Part shown: positions 12,773 through 24,973 of the stretch, piece by piece
Numbering within the stretch: position 1 is the stretch's first letter
Layout: each line of letters begins with the position of its first letter
NCBI GenBank assembly: GCA_036852015.1
Contig: JAANDG010000023.1
Location: 124,001 to 188,000, forward strand
Reading direction: 5' to 3'
DNA length: 64,000 nucleotides
Origin: Pelodera strongyloides
Lineage: Eukaryota; Nematoda; Chromadorea; Rhabditida; Rhabditidae
The notes under the pieces: generated by a model
Databases searched by the model: none
Told to the model about the DNA's origin: nothing
The model's input: the letters and a program-made list of their open reading frames with translations, nothing else
Made by a program: the position numbers and the translations under genes

Positions 12773-13494
12773 CTATTTCTTTCCGAATCCTCCTCCTCCG
12801 AATCCTCCTCCCCCGTATCCGCCTCCGTGATGGAAACCACCACCGTAACGAGGACCATATGATCCTCCACCATGTCCGTATCCGCCACCGCCTCCACCAT
12901 AGTTTGAACCGCCTCCGTAGTTGGAACCACCACTGAAATGTCATGTTAAAGTCATTGAGGATATCCTAGTTCAAAGAAGGTAGCGGAGTATACCAAATAT
13001 GTCATTTATGTTCTCGTTTCCATTACACTGGTCAAAAGAATACTAGCTGACTTTTTGCAATCTCTGTTTGAAGTAAAGCAAACTTACTATTGGGGCATAG
13101 GGGCGGGTTCAGGTTCAGGTTCCGGCTCAGGTTCTGGCTCAGGCATCGGTTCAGGTTCGGGCTCTGGTTCAGGCTCCGGTTCTGGTTCAGGCTCTGGTTC
13201 AGGCATCGGTGGTGGGGGTGGTGGGACATATGGTCGGCCGTAACCGTATCCACCACTTAAATGTGTCACAGTTGGAAAGTGTAATGGACAAAATTATTAT
13301 TCGCCTTAAAATTTCAAGGTAAAATTTCAATTCACCAAAGTGAAACACCATTTGAACAAACTTTTCATACAAATAGGCTTCACTCATTCGGGTGCATAGT
13401 TTCAAGCATTTCGCTTTCATAAAAGATAAATTTCAAAGACTTACGCTGCGACAACCGTCACTGTCGCCAAAAGGCACAGCAACCACAACCTCAT
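12773..13494 (-). CDS. Secreted protein with Pro-Glu repeat and Gly-rich tail
   Basis: Function unknown. Exons (minus): 13445-13494, 13088-13255, 12773-12932; 378 nt, 125 residues. Exon 1 encodes a signal peptide (starts MRLWLLCLLATV). The mature N-terminus is GGYGYGRPY followed by a proline run. Next is an acidic block of alternating Pro-Glu (about residues 35-71), broken twice by PMPEP. Exon 3 encodes a Gly/Tyr/His-rich region (GGSNYGGG, GYGHGGGSYG) that ends GFGKK. The frame of the low-complexity exon is fixed by the phase of the signal exon and by an open reading through exon 3. Glycine/tyrosine tails occur in nematode cuticle proteins and neuropeptide-like antimicrobial peptides; the acidic PE block would be unusual for either. 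Confidence 0.82.
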
Positions 13495-13505
13495 CTAAAA
13501 CGTTT
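13495..13505 (-). promoter_or_regulatory. Splice acceptor directly abutting the start codon
   Basis: On the minus strand CGTTTTAG is followed at once by the ATG, with no spacer. No upstream coding exon is seen, so this is probably an SL trans-splice site giving a leader of only the SL sequence. Confidence 0.5.
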
Positions 13506-14811
13506 GTTTGTTTACATTATACAACAAATGCAGCATTTCCTAAGGAGGCGCTTAGCGATTTGAAGTAATAAACAAGTAGGAAATAACTTTTAACGCAGTA
13601 TTCAGTGTTTGGGTATCCAGATAATTTAATGAGGGCAAGCATATTCACACAAAATCAACACAGCATTTACATCAGTGAAAAGTACGGCTGAAAATTTATT
13701 GCTGAAAAGTAGTGATATGAACGATATGGCGGAAAATCGGCAGTGTAGTCAACCTGTAAGTCAGGCACTGTACCCAACAAATTATCAAGCGGTACGATGG
13801 GCGGTTTAGTTTTTTGATGCCCAATCAGTCAAATTGCTTCTCTTTCTCTCTCAAATATCTCACGACAAATTAGCTATGTAATGTTTGATAAACAAATCAG
13901 AGCAAACGTTACCGACGATATTTGGCGGCGACTTTTTTTTAATTGAAAAGTTCACCAACAATATGGAAAGAATAGCGCCAAAGAATCTATTGTACTTAAC
14001 GAAGCCTATGAACATAACATGGAAAAAAAACACAGTCCAGTTGAAGAAAATGTGTATTTTATTATAACTCATATTATTCAGTGGGAAAATGTGAAAGGAA
14101 AATATGTCATAGTTGGCCTCGACGTTTCTAAAGCACTTCTAACTTTGCTGAGCGCAAATCATAGAACCGGGGATATTTCAAGCCAAGTAGATCATAGTTG
14201 CACTGAAAAATCAACTTTAAATACTATTGTGTTCGCGTTCTTCAAGGGGAAGAAGAGTTCCGCCTTCTCTTTCTTGAGAGAACTATAATTTCATTATCAA
14301 ATTTCACCCGACTTTTGCCGTCATTAGTCATCAATTGAAACAAAGCAAACACATTAGTTTACCAAATTGGAACCGAAAATACTGCCGTTAGAAAAAGTAA
14401 TTCATTGGGGGAAGAACTTATGGGGTTGTCTTTCTCTGTCAGTACCTATGCATTCTACTCAACGTAGGGCGGAATCCATTGCGCATGAAGGGAAGACTAA
14501 CTTTCGGCTAAACGTTGAGACATAAGGATCAGACCGTATATTTCCAACCTACTTGAGACAAGGTCATACATCAACAGATCAACGCAGTCACATGCAATCA
14601 CTTTACCAAGGTTCTTGATCTACAAAACGAAATGTCGTCAGTGGAAAACAGCGTTATATGCAGATCCAAAGAAAGAGTTCCAGAAAAATGTGTATTAACT
14701 TTTGTGTACATTATGCAATGCTCTTATATATGTAAAATCAGCATTCTTAATTTGTGTTTTGTATATTGCATCTTGTTTCATTGTTTAATGGGCAACACTG
14801 TGAGATAAATC
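13506..14811. other. Intergenic region, nothing recognised
   Basis: AT-rich sequence upstream of the Pro-Glu/Gly-rich gene and downstream of the stomatin gene. Short open frames around 13885-14290 lack codon structure or recognisable motifs. Confidence 0.4.
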
Positions 14812-14817
14812 TTTATT
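14812..14817 (-). terminator. Polyadenylation signal of the stomatin gene
   Basis: AATAAA on the minus strand, 82 nt past the stop at 14900-14902. Confidence 0.5.
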
Positions 14818-14899
14818 ACATACGAACAAGTAATCATGGAAAGGGGTGATGATGATAGACTGCAAGGGCAGGTTAAGGAAATCCACGCAGACACAATGG

Positions 14900-17314
14900 T
14901 CAGCTCATCTTGCTGGGCAGTTTTCTGAAAAGGTTTGCATGTTAGGTTCCATGTCAAATTCTACTTTTTTCCTGGCGTTTAGTTCTGATTGTGAGTAAAT
15001 TGTCACTATGGTTTAAACAGTCATTGGTGTTCAGGTAGAAGTTTGATGCGAGAATATTCTCCGACATAGAAAAGCTCTCTGAATAAAAATTGTATATAGT
15101 AAATTGCGGATATGCATTTTTGAAAAAAGAGAAGAATGGTATCTCACGTTTGATTGGAGCTCGAGAGAAACTTCTGCAGCAATTCGATTGGGAACGGGAA
15201 AATGATCGTCGAATTTTTTTCAGCACTAAAAACAGTTAGTGTACAGTAACTGTCACCTTCACGCACCTTCATGCAGCGCAAAAGAAAAAAACACAGACCC
15301 TCTTTATTGCGGGAATGAGCCGAAAATTATCATATGTTGAAAAGATGCTCGTATCTGACCTGATGCTGTTGAGTGTCTGCAAGTACCGCAACTGAATGGC
15401 GCATGGAGATTCGGCAATGACTTCGGCGGCTTCGCGAAGAGCACGGGAAGCTTTCTGTTCTCCTTCTGCTGCGATCACCTAAACCGATTACCATTATAAG
15501 AAACCGTTCATAACCTATCCACGTAAGAGCGATCAAACCAAAAGGCTCATCGCGATGCAATACAAGCTTTGGAGATTGTTGTACTCTTTGAGAGGAATAA
15601 TTCGGCGAAACTGTTTTGGTGTCCATCGTTGATTGCTTTGACTTTGAATTAGACAGCATACTTTTGCTCCGGCTTCTCGGGTGGCCTCTGCCTCAGCTGC
15701 CATGGCTCTTTGCAGTTGTACCGGAAGTCGGACATCCTTTACTTCGACACGCTCCACTTTCACACCCCACGGATCGGTTGCCTCATCAAGCGTGCACTAA
15801 ATTATTTGTGTCGTTTGTCAGTTTCAAAATATTATGAAACGTAATAAGCATGACATTTTGTTTAGTGTTCGTGCAAATTCCGAAACGATAAAAATCCATT
15901 CACGTACCTGCATCTGATGTGAGATTGCCTCTCTGTCAGACAGCATTTCAGCCAACGTCCGTGTACCCAATATATTTCTCAATGTGGTTTGTGCCAGAAG
16001 TTTTGTGGATCTAGAGTACATAACAAATAAGAAAACAGTCAGCGTCTTTGGTTTCACTATTTCTGGAAATAACTATGGTTTGCTTCATCGCTCATCTTAT
16101 TATTTAAGTTTGGAAATAATATGGGGACCTGCTAGCATCCTCCACATTGGTTACTGAAATGGTCGCGTTGGATATTCGGAAATAGACCACAGCGTCCACA
16201 GCCACTGTCACCGAGTCTTTGGACAAAATCTAAAGAAAATAGTAAACTGTGAACATGGCGTTGTCACAGTCTGGTTCCTTAGGTGGCCCCAGAATGTGGG
16301 TGAAAAATTCGAGGTCAGATTTAATGCCGTTAATAACTCGTGTGTTTATTGCTGCTTCTGCATCATTCAAAAAACGTACCTCTTGTGGCGGCACATCGAA
16401 CGAGACAACACGGAGATCAATTTTCTTATAAGAATCGATACATGGCAAGATGAAGAATATTCCTGAATGTACGATATTACCCACGGGGAAGAGTGTATGA
16501 TATTGTTGAACTCTGGTTCATTCGGTGACCCCTTTTGTTGCAGTATGTGGGTGAAAAAACAACATTGATTTTCTCATTAATTTTTGTTTGCTCTTTAAGA
16601 ATTCGACAAACCTGGTCCTCTGGCACCACCTGGCATTAAGCGACCCAGACGAAATACAACGGCTCTTTCGTATTCTTGAACGACCTAAACACATATATTA
16701 TTTATCCACTAATTTTTGATGATTCACCGTAGTTTTCCAAGTTCCGACGCATTATTTTTTTCCTCTCTTTTATTAAAGACATTTTGAAATAATTGGGTGG
16801 AAAATGGCTTACAACTTAGACTTGTTAGAACTTGTTAGAGGCTAAAACGGCTTGTTAGAGTGGTGCTCGCCTCATGTATTTATGGGGAACATATGTTTCG
16901 TTTGGAAATTTACCTTTATACAAAGACAAGCGGAGAGCGGCAGCGTAATCGCGACGAGAATGTAGGACAGCACAGTGAGGATCATGCCACATACTGTGAA
17001 TTCCGTGTCAACTGAAAATATTTGTGTTTATCGGCTACATGCAGAATGAACACTCTTCTGATGCTCAGAAAAATGGAACTACTTGTTTGGAGCATTTGAT
17101 ACTGAGACCAGATTTATTGTTCCAGATGACTGTTCCAGATGATTACTTTTCCGAAATAGTAGTGTTTGGTCATGTTTGGCCACGATGGAACTGACTGTTA
17201 TACAAGTGTAGAAAAACACCCCAATATCGCTTAAATTTCTAACAATTAGTACTACTTACTCTCAAGAATATGAGGATTATGCCGTCCCGTAGTTACTTTT
17301 CGTTGTCCTTCCAT
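14900..17314 (-). CDS. Stomatin-family membrane protein (MEC-2/UNC-1/STO type)
   Basis: Stomatins are hairpin-anchored, oligomeric, cholesterol-binding proteins that tune ion channels in the plasma membrane. Exons (minus): 17260-17314, 16914-17011, 16612-16684, 16380-16462, 16129-16229, 15908-16010, 15662-15796, 15360-15478, 15148-15225, 14900-14924; 870 nt, 289 residues. A short polar N-terminus is followed by a hydrophobic hairpin at about 24-50 containing the conserved proline ([11 protein letters not shown]). The SPFH domain follows with [77 protein letters not shown] and [12 protein letters not shown]. The C-terminus has [14 protein letters not shown]. Length and lack of a long N-terminus resemble UNC-1 and the STO proteins more than MEC-2; I cannot pick the orthologue. 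Confidence 0.94.
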
Positions 17315-20300
17315 TGTTGCGGTTATGTATTTAGTGGTAGATACGTAATATTGCTTAAGTCAAGTTAGACAGCTAGTACTCAACACTTCGGATTTCCCAA
17401 CTTGAAAAAATCAGAAGTTCACGTTAGCTTCATTGTTTGAACACTGAAATAAAAGAAAATGTTGGTTTGCTCGCTCGCATAACAGTATTTATAAAAAATG
17501 ATGACGGAGGAGAAAACAATAACAAAAGTTAATGGATTTCAGATTTCAGCAGTATTACCTTCCATCTTAAATACCATACAACATTTAGCAGTCATATGAG
17601 CGCATACGTTTTAGATTGTTTACAGACAACAAGTTTTATTCGCTGAAGATGGACAAATAGATAATTAAAAATGTTTCTCTACTTGCAAATTGCTAAAATT
17701 ACAAGTGCAGAAATAAGTCAGTTCGAAGATGTAACAGAGTATTTTAGTTGTAATTAAGTTTTAGCAAAGAGGGGTGTTGTGTTATATGCAAAAGCAGGTG
17801 CTCGCTGAATGACATTTCGAAATAATTGTCCAGCTTCTGATTATTTTAGACAAAAGTAATAAAATGTACTGGTTACTGTATATTTGTGTACGTATTGCCT
17901 TCGACTACAATTTTATACCACTGAATTTCACAACCCATCTCTAACTGCTCCAGCAAAGAAAATTACATTGTTTTATCCCTGAGGGCCGGATTTCAACACT
18001 AATGCATCAAAACATGAAGTTTCAATTAAAAAATGCTCATACAAGGCAAACATAAATAGGGTATGTTTTACCTGCCAACTTCATAGAATGACTGTCAGTT
18101 TAAAAGACCGGGCGTAAATAAAAAGTAATTACGAATGCTGGCCGATAATTGCCTTTTAGCCGGTAATTGCCCATTTTCAATAATTGGAATTTGCTGATAC
18201 TTCAAGTTGAAGCTGGCCAAGGAGGGTGGCTTTTTTGGGCCTCATCTATACAATGGCAACGTTGAAAAGAATTTCTTTAAGTGGTAAAGAGAGCTCAGTG
18301 GTCTAATTAGACGGCGAAAGTTGGAACATTTTCCAGGGAAACTGCCAGTTCAATTCACATTTCAGGAACAGTATATGATTTTTGTGTCATGAATGGCCTA
18401 CCATAGTAGCGACGTAGCGACGCTTGGAGGAGGGGTGCTTCCAATTACATACTGTAATTTCATACAGCAAGTACTACGTGGGTACACTTGCGTTTAAAAC
18501 AAATTTCATGCGAGTGGCGCGCTGACATTTTAAAATCCTCACAAAACGCCGATTTACTGCGAGCATATAATGCATGACTGATTGTTTAACGCGTTATTGA
18601 ACGATTGGTGGTTTTTGAAGGTTTATTGATCTATGAAAAAATGTTGATGCCGTTGTATGTACTACATGTGCGTTAGTGAGTTATGAATGACTCCAAAAAT
18701 TCGGCACCTCAACCCAACCTACGGGGGCACGCAGCAGAAAAACTCATCCAAGCATGAAATCTCAGTCAGTGACCAGCGCTAGTTCTGCAGTCAGGAGTTA
18801 AATTGAGAATTGGATATGCCATACGAATTAGAAAACATAATATAATTATAGGGGAAACTGCAGTAGCATACATATGCTAACACGTATGTGCGATCGCACA
18901 TAAACACACTTGGTTACAATCAAGGCAATAGTATAGGTAGAAAAATAAACGTGTTTCCAGGTTGGTAAATCATCACAATCAAAGTACGATGTGGGCTCAG
19001 GTTGAATCTCAGCATGCGTTGTTTTGGTGGTACAAAGATTTCGAGGCGGGCTGCGATTTTGATATGTTGTAGGGGAACCCCAATATCACATTTCACTCCC
19101 CGTAATGGAGGGGCCCCAGTCATGCAAGAGGACGCAAATCGAACAAATGCCATTTTGTGTGGGCACAAATAAGGAGATCAGCAGAATTCCACTGCGTGTA
19201 TTTCGGGAATACATGTAGTTCACTGAGACCGTGCATTTGCTGATAATGACCGGTGTAAGAGGGCCTTAATCCGGAAACATTAAATGACTTACAACAAAAT
19301 TAGAAATAAAGAAACTTGGGGAGAGTCAGGAAATTTTTATCAAAAAAAATCAATTTCTAAGGAGAGAAATGAGGCCGCAATCAATGCGAAGCGTAAAGTA
19401 ACAAAAATAATGTGAAGTAACAATTTGGAGCGATATTGCCGGAAATATATGAAAAAAATTATATTATCTATAGGTGCCGCTAATCCGCGATGAGTAGTGT
19501 TGAACGTGAAGTACTAGATTCAAATTAATCCGCACGGTTTATAAATCTCCCGACGAAAAGAAAATAATTTCTACATAAATATCCACAATACTGTAGGCAT
19601 ATTTTTTTCACGGTTAATAATGTACTTGAAAATAATAAATAAAAACCACGTTGAGTGAATATTCATGTTTATCAACGCTGACTTCGTCTGATCTAATGCA
19701 CCATTCGTGACGACATTGGGCGTAGAAATTTCCAACCAGGATGGCCTATTCAGACCCATCGCACACATCCTAGAAAAGCCTCGTTAACGTATGCTTAATG
19801 TTCGAGTTCTGAAGCCCAGGTTTCATTAATTTGTCAGTGAAAAGGCCATATCGATATTTTTGGTATATTTCTGGTAACACCCTGTGAAATTTCATTGACA
19901 AAAAAATTGTATAATTCTTGTGGACCAGTAATCTAAGATCATTTTCGTGATAAACTCTGCTGTTTTAATTCTACAACCGTGTCAAAAGAAATGCCACCTG
20001 CGTGCCAAAACGTTTTATCCCACACTTTTCCACCTGCGCGAACTAAACTTGTGTATAAGAAAAGATAGCCTAGAAAGAGTGTGATCAATTAGGGAGATCT
20101 TAACTAATGGCTGTGAAATGAATAGAGTATTATAATTCAGCCAATGTGTATGATGGTTAAATAAAGGAATGCCCGTAACGCGCACATAGCACATAATTCA
20201 GAAAATAACTACGGAGGCTGCGTTTGGAGAAGTACCCTTCAGAAGTTTTGTCCCAGCAAAAGCACTTTAGGCGTGCTTTCCGATTATGCCGATTGTGCTA

Positions 20301-23300
20301 AATAATTTATCACATTGCGGTGAAGTGTGACGATGCATTCATTTTACTCGTAATATGAAAGCGAATGGAGAGTGTGATCTCGTAACGTTTAGGGATGATT
20401 GTATGTAAATACACCGCAAAATAACAGTAAGTCGTCGGTAACCTACTTTACTGATGCTTTGTTGCGCATATCAGATTTAAAAAAGTATCTAAATCACTCC
20501 ATTATGGCATAAGGTATATTTAAAAAGTGAAAGGAGAGGAAAACGTTGCATTAGACTAAGCTTCGAGCATAATATTTCAAGATATAGAACAGAGCATATG
20601 AACACAGATAAAAACAAGCGGAACCCAAGTAAAGTAAGCCACTTACATTAGCTTGAGCAAAAGCAGAAGCTAAAGCATGAATCCAATGGCATTTACCTAA
20701 TCGGGAAATCACCCAGTGCATAGGTAGAGATTGCAAAGATACAGGAGCTCGGAGGAGTTTTAGAAGTTTGAAAGGTTTATCAACAAATTGTTTAAGTAAT
20801 TAAACGTTCACTGTACAAATAACCAACAGAGATGTCGTCGTAAAATATTGTTTGTTAGGGAGAAGCCATGTCATCTCGGTTGTTTGGGAATGTCAAAAAC
20901 GAACGAGGGAGGAGATAAATATCCTACCGATGACGTCAAAGTCAAAAATAAAGGGCTCTAAAAGAGCCAACGTTGGGCAGCTCCAACGTGCTTATGCTCG
21001 GCGTGCAGAGACAAAAAAACCAAAGCCTGAATATAATAAAAATTTATAAAACAAGAAAGTTTCCATGCAAGTAAAAAAGCTGACGCTTCGGTTTCTCTGT
21101 TTAGATATTGAAGGGATATTTTGTATTCTCTTCGTTTCCCCCCTCCCTCTTTCTCTCACTCTGTCTCTCTGTTTTCCCTCTTGCTCCTTTCCACTCTTTC
21201 TGTAGCTCAAGAATCCCTTCCTAATTATCTGACTCTCCCTCTCCTCTCTCTCTCTCTCCTTCAGATTCTCCTTAGTTCTCTCCTTAGCTTCCATGTCATT
21301 ATCTGTCACACGAATCTCTCTCATTAACAATCACATTCCCGAGGCCCATTTCTGAATTGTTACTAGCTAATTCCGCCTCAGCACATTCAATTCCCATACA
21401 CTCGGTTAAAAGAAAATGAAGTACAACTTCCAGAAGAAAATTATACTTAGCTTATGTTGGAAGCTTTATTGGAATATACGGTATATTAATAGTACATAAA
21501 AAAAGAAAAGGAAAACAATCGAATTGATCACCTCAATTCATCTCATTTTTTCATTCTTTACGTCGGTGGTACATCCATCAAGGATCGGAAAAGATAAAAA
21601 GCGAACACCAAGTGTACCCCGGACATATCTCAAAATGTGGCTCTCACTGATTTTGCCCACAAAGCAATGACTGAAAATGTATAACTAAGTGTAAATGACT
21701 GTACTTGAACAAAAAAACAATAGTATATCCTCACTATTAGGCTGAAAATAAATTTTATCGATGAGGAAATTTGGAGCCCTATATCTCACAATTGTTTAGC
21801 GTAATGTTATATACACATTTTGCGCTCATTGTATACAGAAAATACATAGATTTAAAGAACAAAAATGACACGATCTACTGTATCCGTCACTGTAAGGTTT
21901 TCTTCGGTGTCTGTTACACGAATATTTACTCATAAAATTTGCATGGGATTTAAAACAACGATCACGTTGAAACTACGTAATTTAGGTTAGAATAGCAAGC
22001 ATCCTCAGAATAAAGCAATTCTGGGAGCTAGAATTTCTGAAACTACGTTCTGTGTTTAGGGTGCACTTCTCCTTCACGTAAAATTGCACGACGTTTCAAA
22101 GTAAAACAACAAATTAACGAAGTGAGTATACACATGCGGGAAAAAGTGGGGCTAATTTGTCTGAGATAGAGTCCAGCTGCCCTTTTCCAACAACGACAGG
22201 AATAACCGACGAACACACAAGAAGATCAAAGTTAAAATAGCATCAAACTAGTAAACAGACAGTTTCATTCAGCTCGTAATCGTATTCTTTGGGTTATTTG
22301 TCTTAGTGAAGAATGAGAGGTTTATGAAGGCGAGAAGAGTAGACAGCTGTCGCATGGCATGCTCTTCTCCCCCACTCTACCTCTTTCCCATCTCTCCCTA
22401 TTTCTTCTTGATTTGGTCCTCCCTCGCTCCCTCCTTTTCGCCCCTTAGTCCTCATTCTATTCTCGGTCCCTCTATCACCGTTTCAAGTATCGACCTGGGT
22501 CTTGCAGCACAATATGTATCCTCTCAAGCAAACTTGGCCCTCCCAGGATATGTAGTTCTTAGGCAGCCTTGCATTTATGGAGCTCCTCTTAAGTTAAATT
22601 GTCGTCACTCAAAAAAAGGGCTCACAATTGAACTCCACATTGTCGTGACGAACCTCATCCGAAATATGTTAGATCGGCAGGAAACGCAATTTAAAGATGC
22701 CAAAATTTCAATTTTGCAAGTGGATTCAATATTGTGGTAATACACACACGCAAAATGAGTTTCGCTAGCGGTGACTTTGTGCAACAGTGGAAACGAATTT
22801 TTTTCGGAATGACTATGGATGGTTCCCAACGAGTGCGCTATCCTAAGACTCTTCAAAGAGGGACCGTGCCCATGTTAGACGCTGCTTGAAAACTTCAGTT
22901 TGTGATCGCGTAGTGAGGTTTTGGTCCTTGTAAGTGCCAGAGAACTGGAAGTGGGGTTTGTCACTGACAGCAGATAGCTGGCACACACACATACAGCATA
23001 ATTAACTGGCAATTCGGCGCCTCGGTGCTCGATTCCAGTAATTGCGTTGCATTCATAATTGGCGGGCATTCTATCGCCAAACACCCCACCACAAACGCCT
23101 TTCAACTCCGATAAAAGGCTGAATCTAGGTGGCAGATGGGGAGAGACCCTTATAGTCATTGGGATTAAATTGTCAACTCTGACTGAAGTCAAGAGGCAAA
23201 CATGTATTAGGATGTCGCTTTATCAAGACATACCCAAGAATCGTACTTAGCTCAACTAACATAACCTAATGTTCTATGTCATATAAGAACTTAAATGACA

Positions 23301-24937
23301 TCGACTGATTTCGAATGGTATCATAATGTACTGATCTGTTTATCAATTAAACATTGTTAAAATTTCAAAACCAATTTTCTAAGTAGACCAATTGCAAATA
23401 AAGGTTTGAAATGTATTTTGGACCTGTCCTTCTAGAAAAAAAATAGTTTGTTGGTTGAAGAGAGGAGAGAGACAAGTTGTTGGCTTGTGTTAAGGGCTGC
23501 AGGCAATTGCATTTTGCCATCTACTGAAAAAGACGGCGGAGCTCCCTTGAGAAGAAGTGAATGAGAGTGTTTTTTCTCCACTAAAAATTGTATGGCGCCT
23601 GACTTGGCTTGGCACTTCGTGATTGACTCTAACACTAAGAAGAAGAAAACACAAACACTTTAGTTTAGACTGTGCCGGAATGTGCTAATATGGAGGATAC
23701 GGATAAATAATGTAAAGGATGTTATACAAAGGTGCATATTATTCAGATAGCTGACATGTTATTGTCAACATTATGTATGAATAAAAGTGATTGGATTGGG
23801 CACTAGCGTATTTTTATGCTAACAAAATATTGTGTTAGTAGAGAGGGCCCGGCCTAGGGCATGCACTAAGTCGTAGTGTGACGGAACAAAGGGAGAGTTC
23901 GGGTAGTGGACAATAAATCCACGCGCCTTTCATCCCGCAGATTGGTCGAGTAGATGTCCATTGAGGTCCACTAAAATGGAACGATTTGATGGGACCCCAC
24001 CCTGGAATGGGAAGCACACCCAATTTGGGAAAAAATAGGAGGAAACAGAATGGCCTTCAGTCGAACGACCATGGAGAAGCCTATAAATTAAGTTGTCTGT
24101 GCTCAAGTATGAATCAATAACAAGTGGACATTCATTAAAACATGAGAAAAAAAACGCTTTGCTTGAATCAATTTAGCAGACGTCAAAAAACCACTCGTTC
24201 AAAAAGGTAACTAAAGTTGCGGTGCTATTGACTGAATACAACAAGCGTAGCACGATATTAGAGAGTTAAAGATAATTTATAAAATTAAATTTTCTGTTTA
24301 TCAACACAAGAGTGTTGAAGAACGTCCGTTAAGGATTTCTCAGACTAAACTTACGGTATATCATCGATGATTAAATAACCGTGTTGTTCTCATTGCCTGT
24401 TAAAAGGACAATCTCTTCTAATAAAACAACAAATCTTAGTAGCACGGGAGCTCTATGCCTTTAAATTAGCATTATGTGGAATGGATAGCAGAGAGTGGGC
24501 TTCTGGTGGTCCCAAAGAACGGCTGTGAGTGGTCTCTCTATTTCCCCCCATCATGGGAGAGAGGGGAGGTACGGGAAGAATAGAATATAGAAGCCATGGA
24601 TCCCTTGTGGGAAGAAAGTCAATCCATCCCAGAGGAAGGGAGAAATATAGCTAAGAAAATTCCACCAAATCCGGGCAAAAAATATTTAGTCAAGTGAAAT
24701 ACATGACGTTCATTGGACTTCAACAATAAACACAGACACTGAAAAAACACCATATGGCAGTAGTTCAGAACCGAAACACTCTTCTATGAAAACTACAAAC
24801 GATATTTCAATCTTTGTGATTGTCCATTAACACTCAGCAAAGTTTATTTGCTTGAAAATGAACAGCCTATAATGTGCATGTTTGAAGTACCGTTGGTTAG
24901 TAGTATCTTTTGATGTCTCTGTGCAAATACGTAAACA
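17315..24937. other. Gene-poor region of 7.6 kb
   Basis: I see no supported gene. Patches of higher GC around 18700-19170, 22320-22560, 23030-23170, 23830-24020 and 24480-24650 differ in composition from their surroundings and look like old interspersed repeats. Open frames in them (22306-22740 plus strand, 18920-19168 minus strand) have no motif I recognise. The stretch probably holds upstream control sequence of the stomatin gene near 17400. Confidence 0.4.
21125..21315 (+). repeat. Pyrimidine-rich (CT) tract
   Basis: About 190 bases are almost all C and T on the plus strand, with runs of (CT) and TCTC. The open frames across it are Ser/Leu and Arg/Glu low-complexity artefacts. Confidence 0.6.
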
Positions 24938-24943
24938 TTTATT
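24938..24943 (-). terminator. Polyadenylation signal of the ASP gene
   Basis: AATAAA on the minus strand, 31 nt past the stop of the CAP-domain gene. Confidence 0.55.
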
Positions 24944-24973
24944 ACATTTGTATTTAGTATGTGTCACTGGCGC

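Noticed and set aside
13032..13256. Asn/Leu/Gln repeat frame on the minus strand and Gly/Ser repeat frame on the plus strand
   Set aside because: Shadows of the Pro-Glu repeat; only the Pro-Glu frame joins the signal-peptide exon and the glycine exon in phase.
22306..22740. 144-codon plus-strand frame
   Set aside because: Low-complexity Ser/Pro start from a CT-rich patch, no domain, no supporting splice structure; looks like part of an old repeat.
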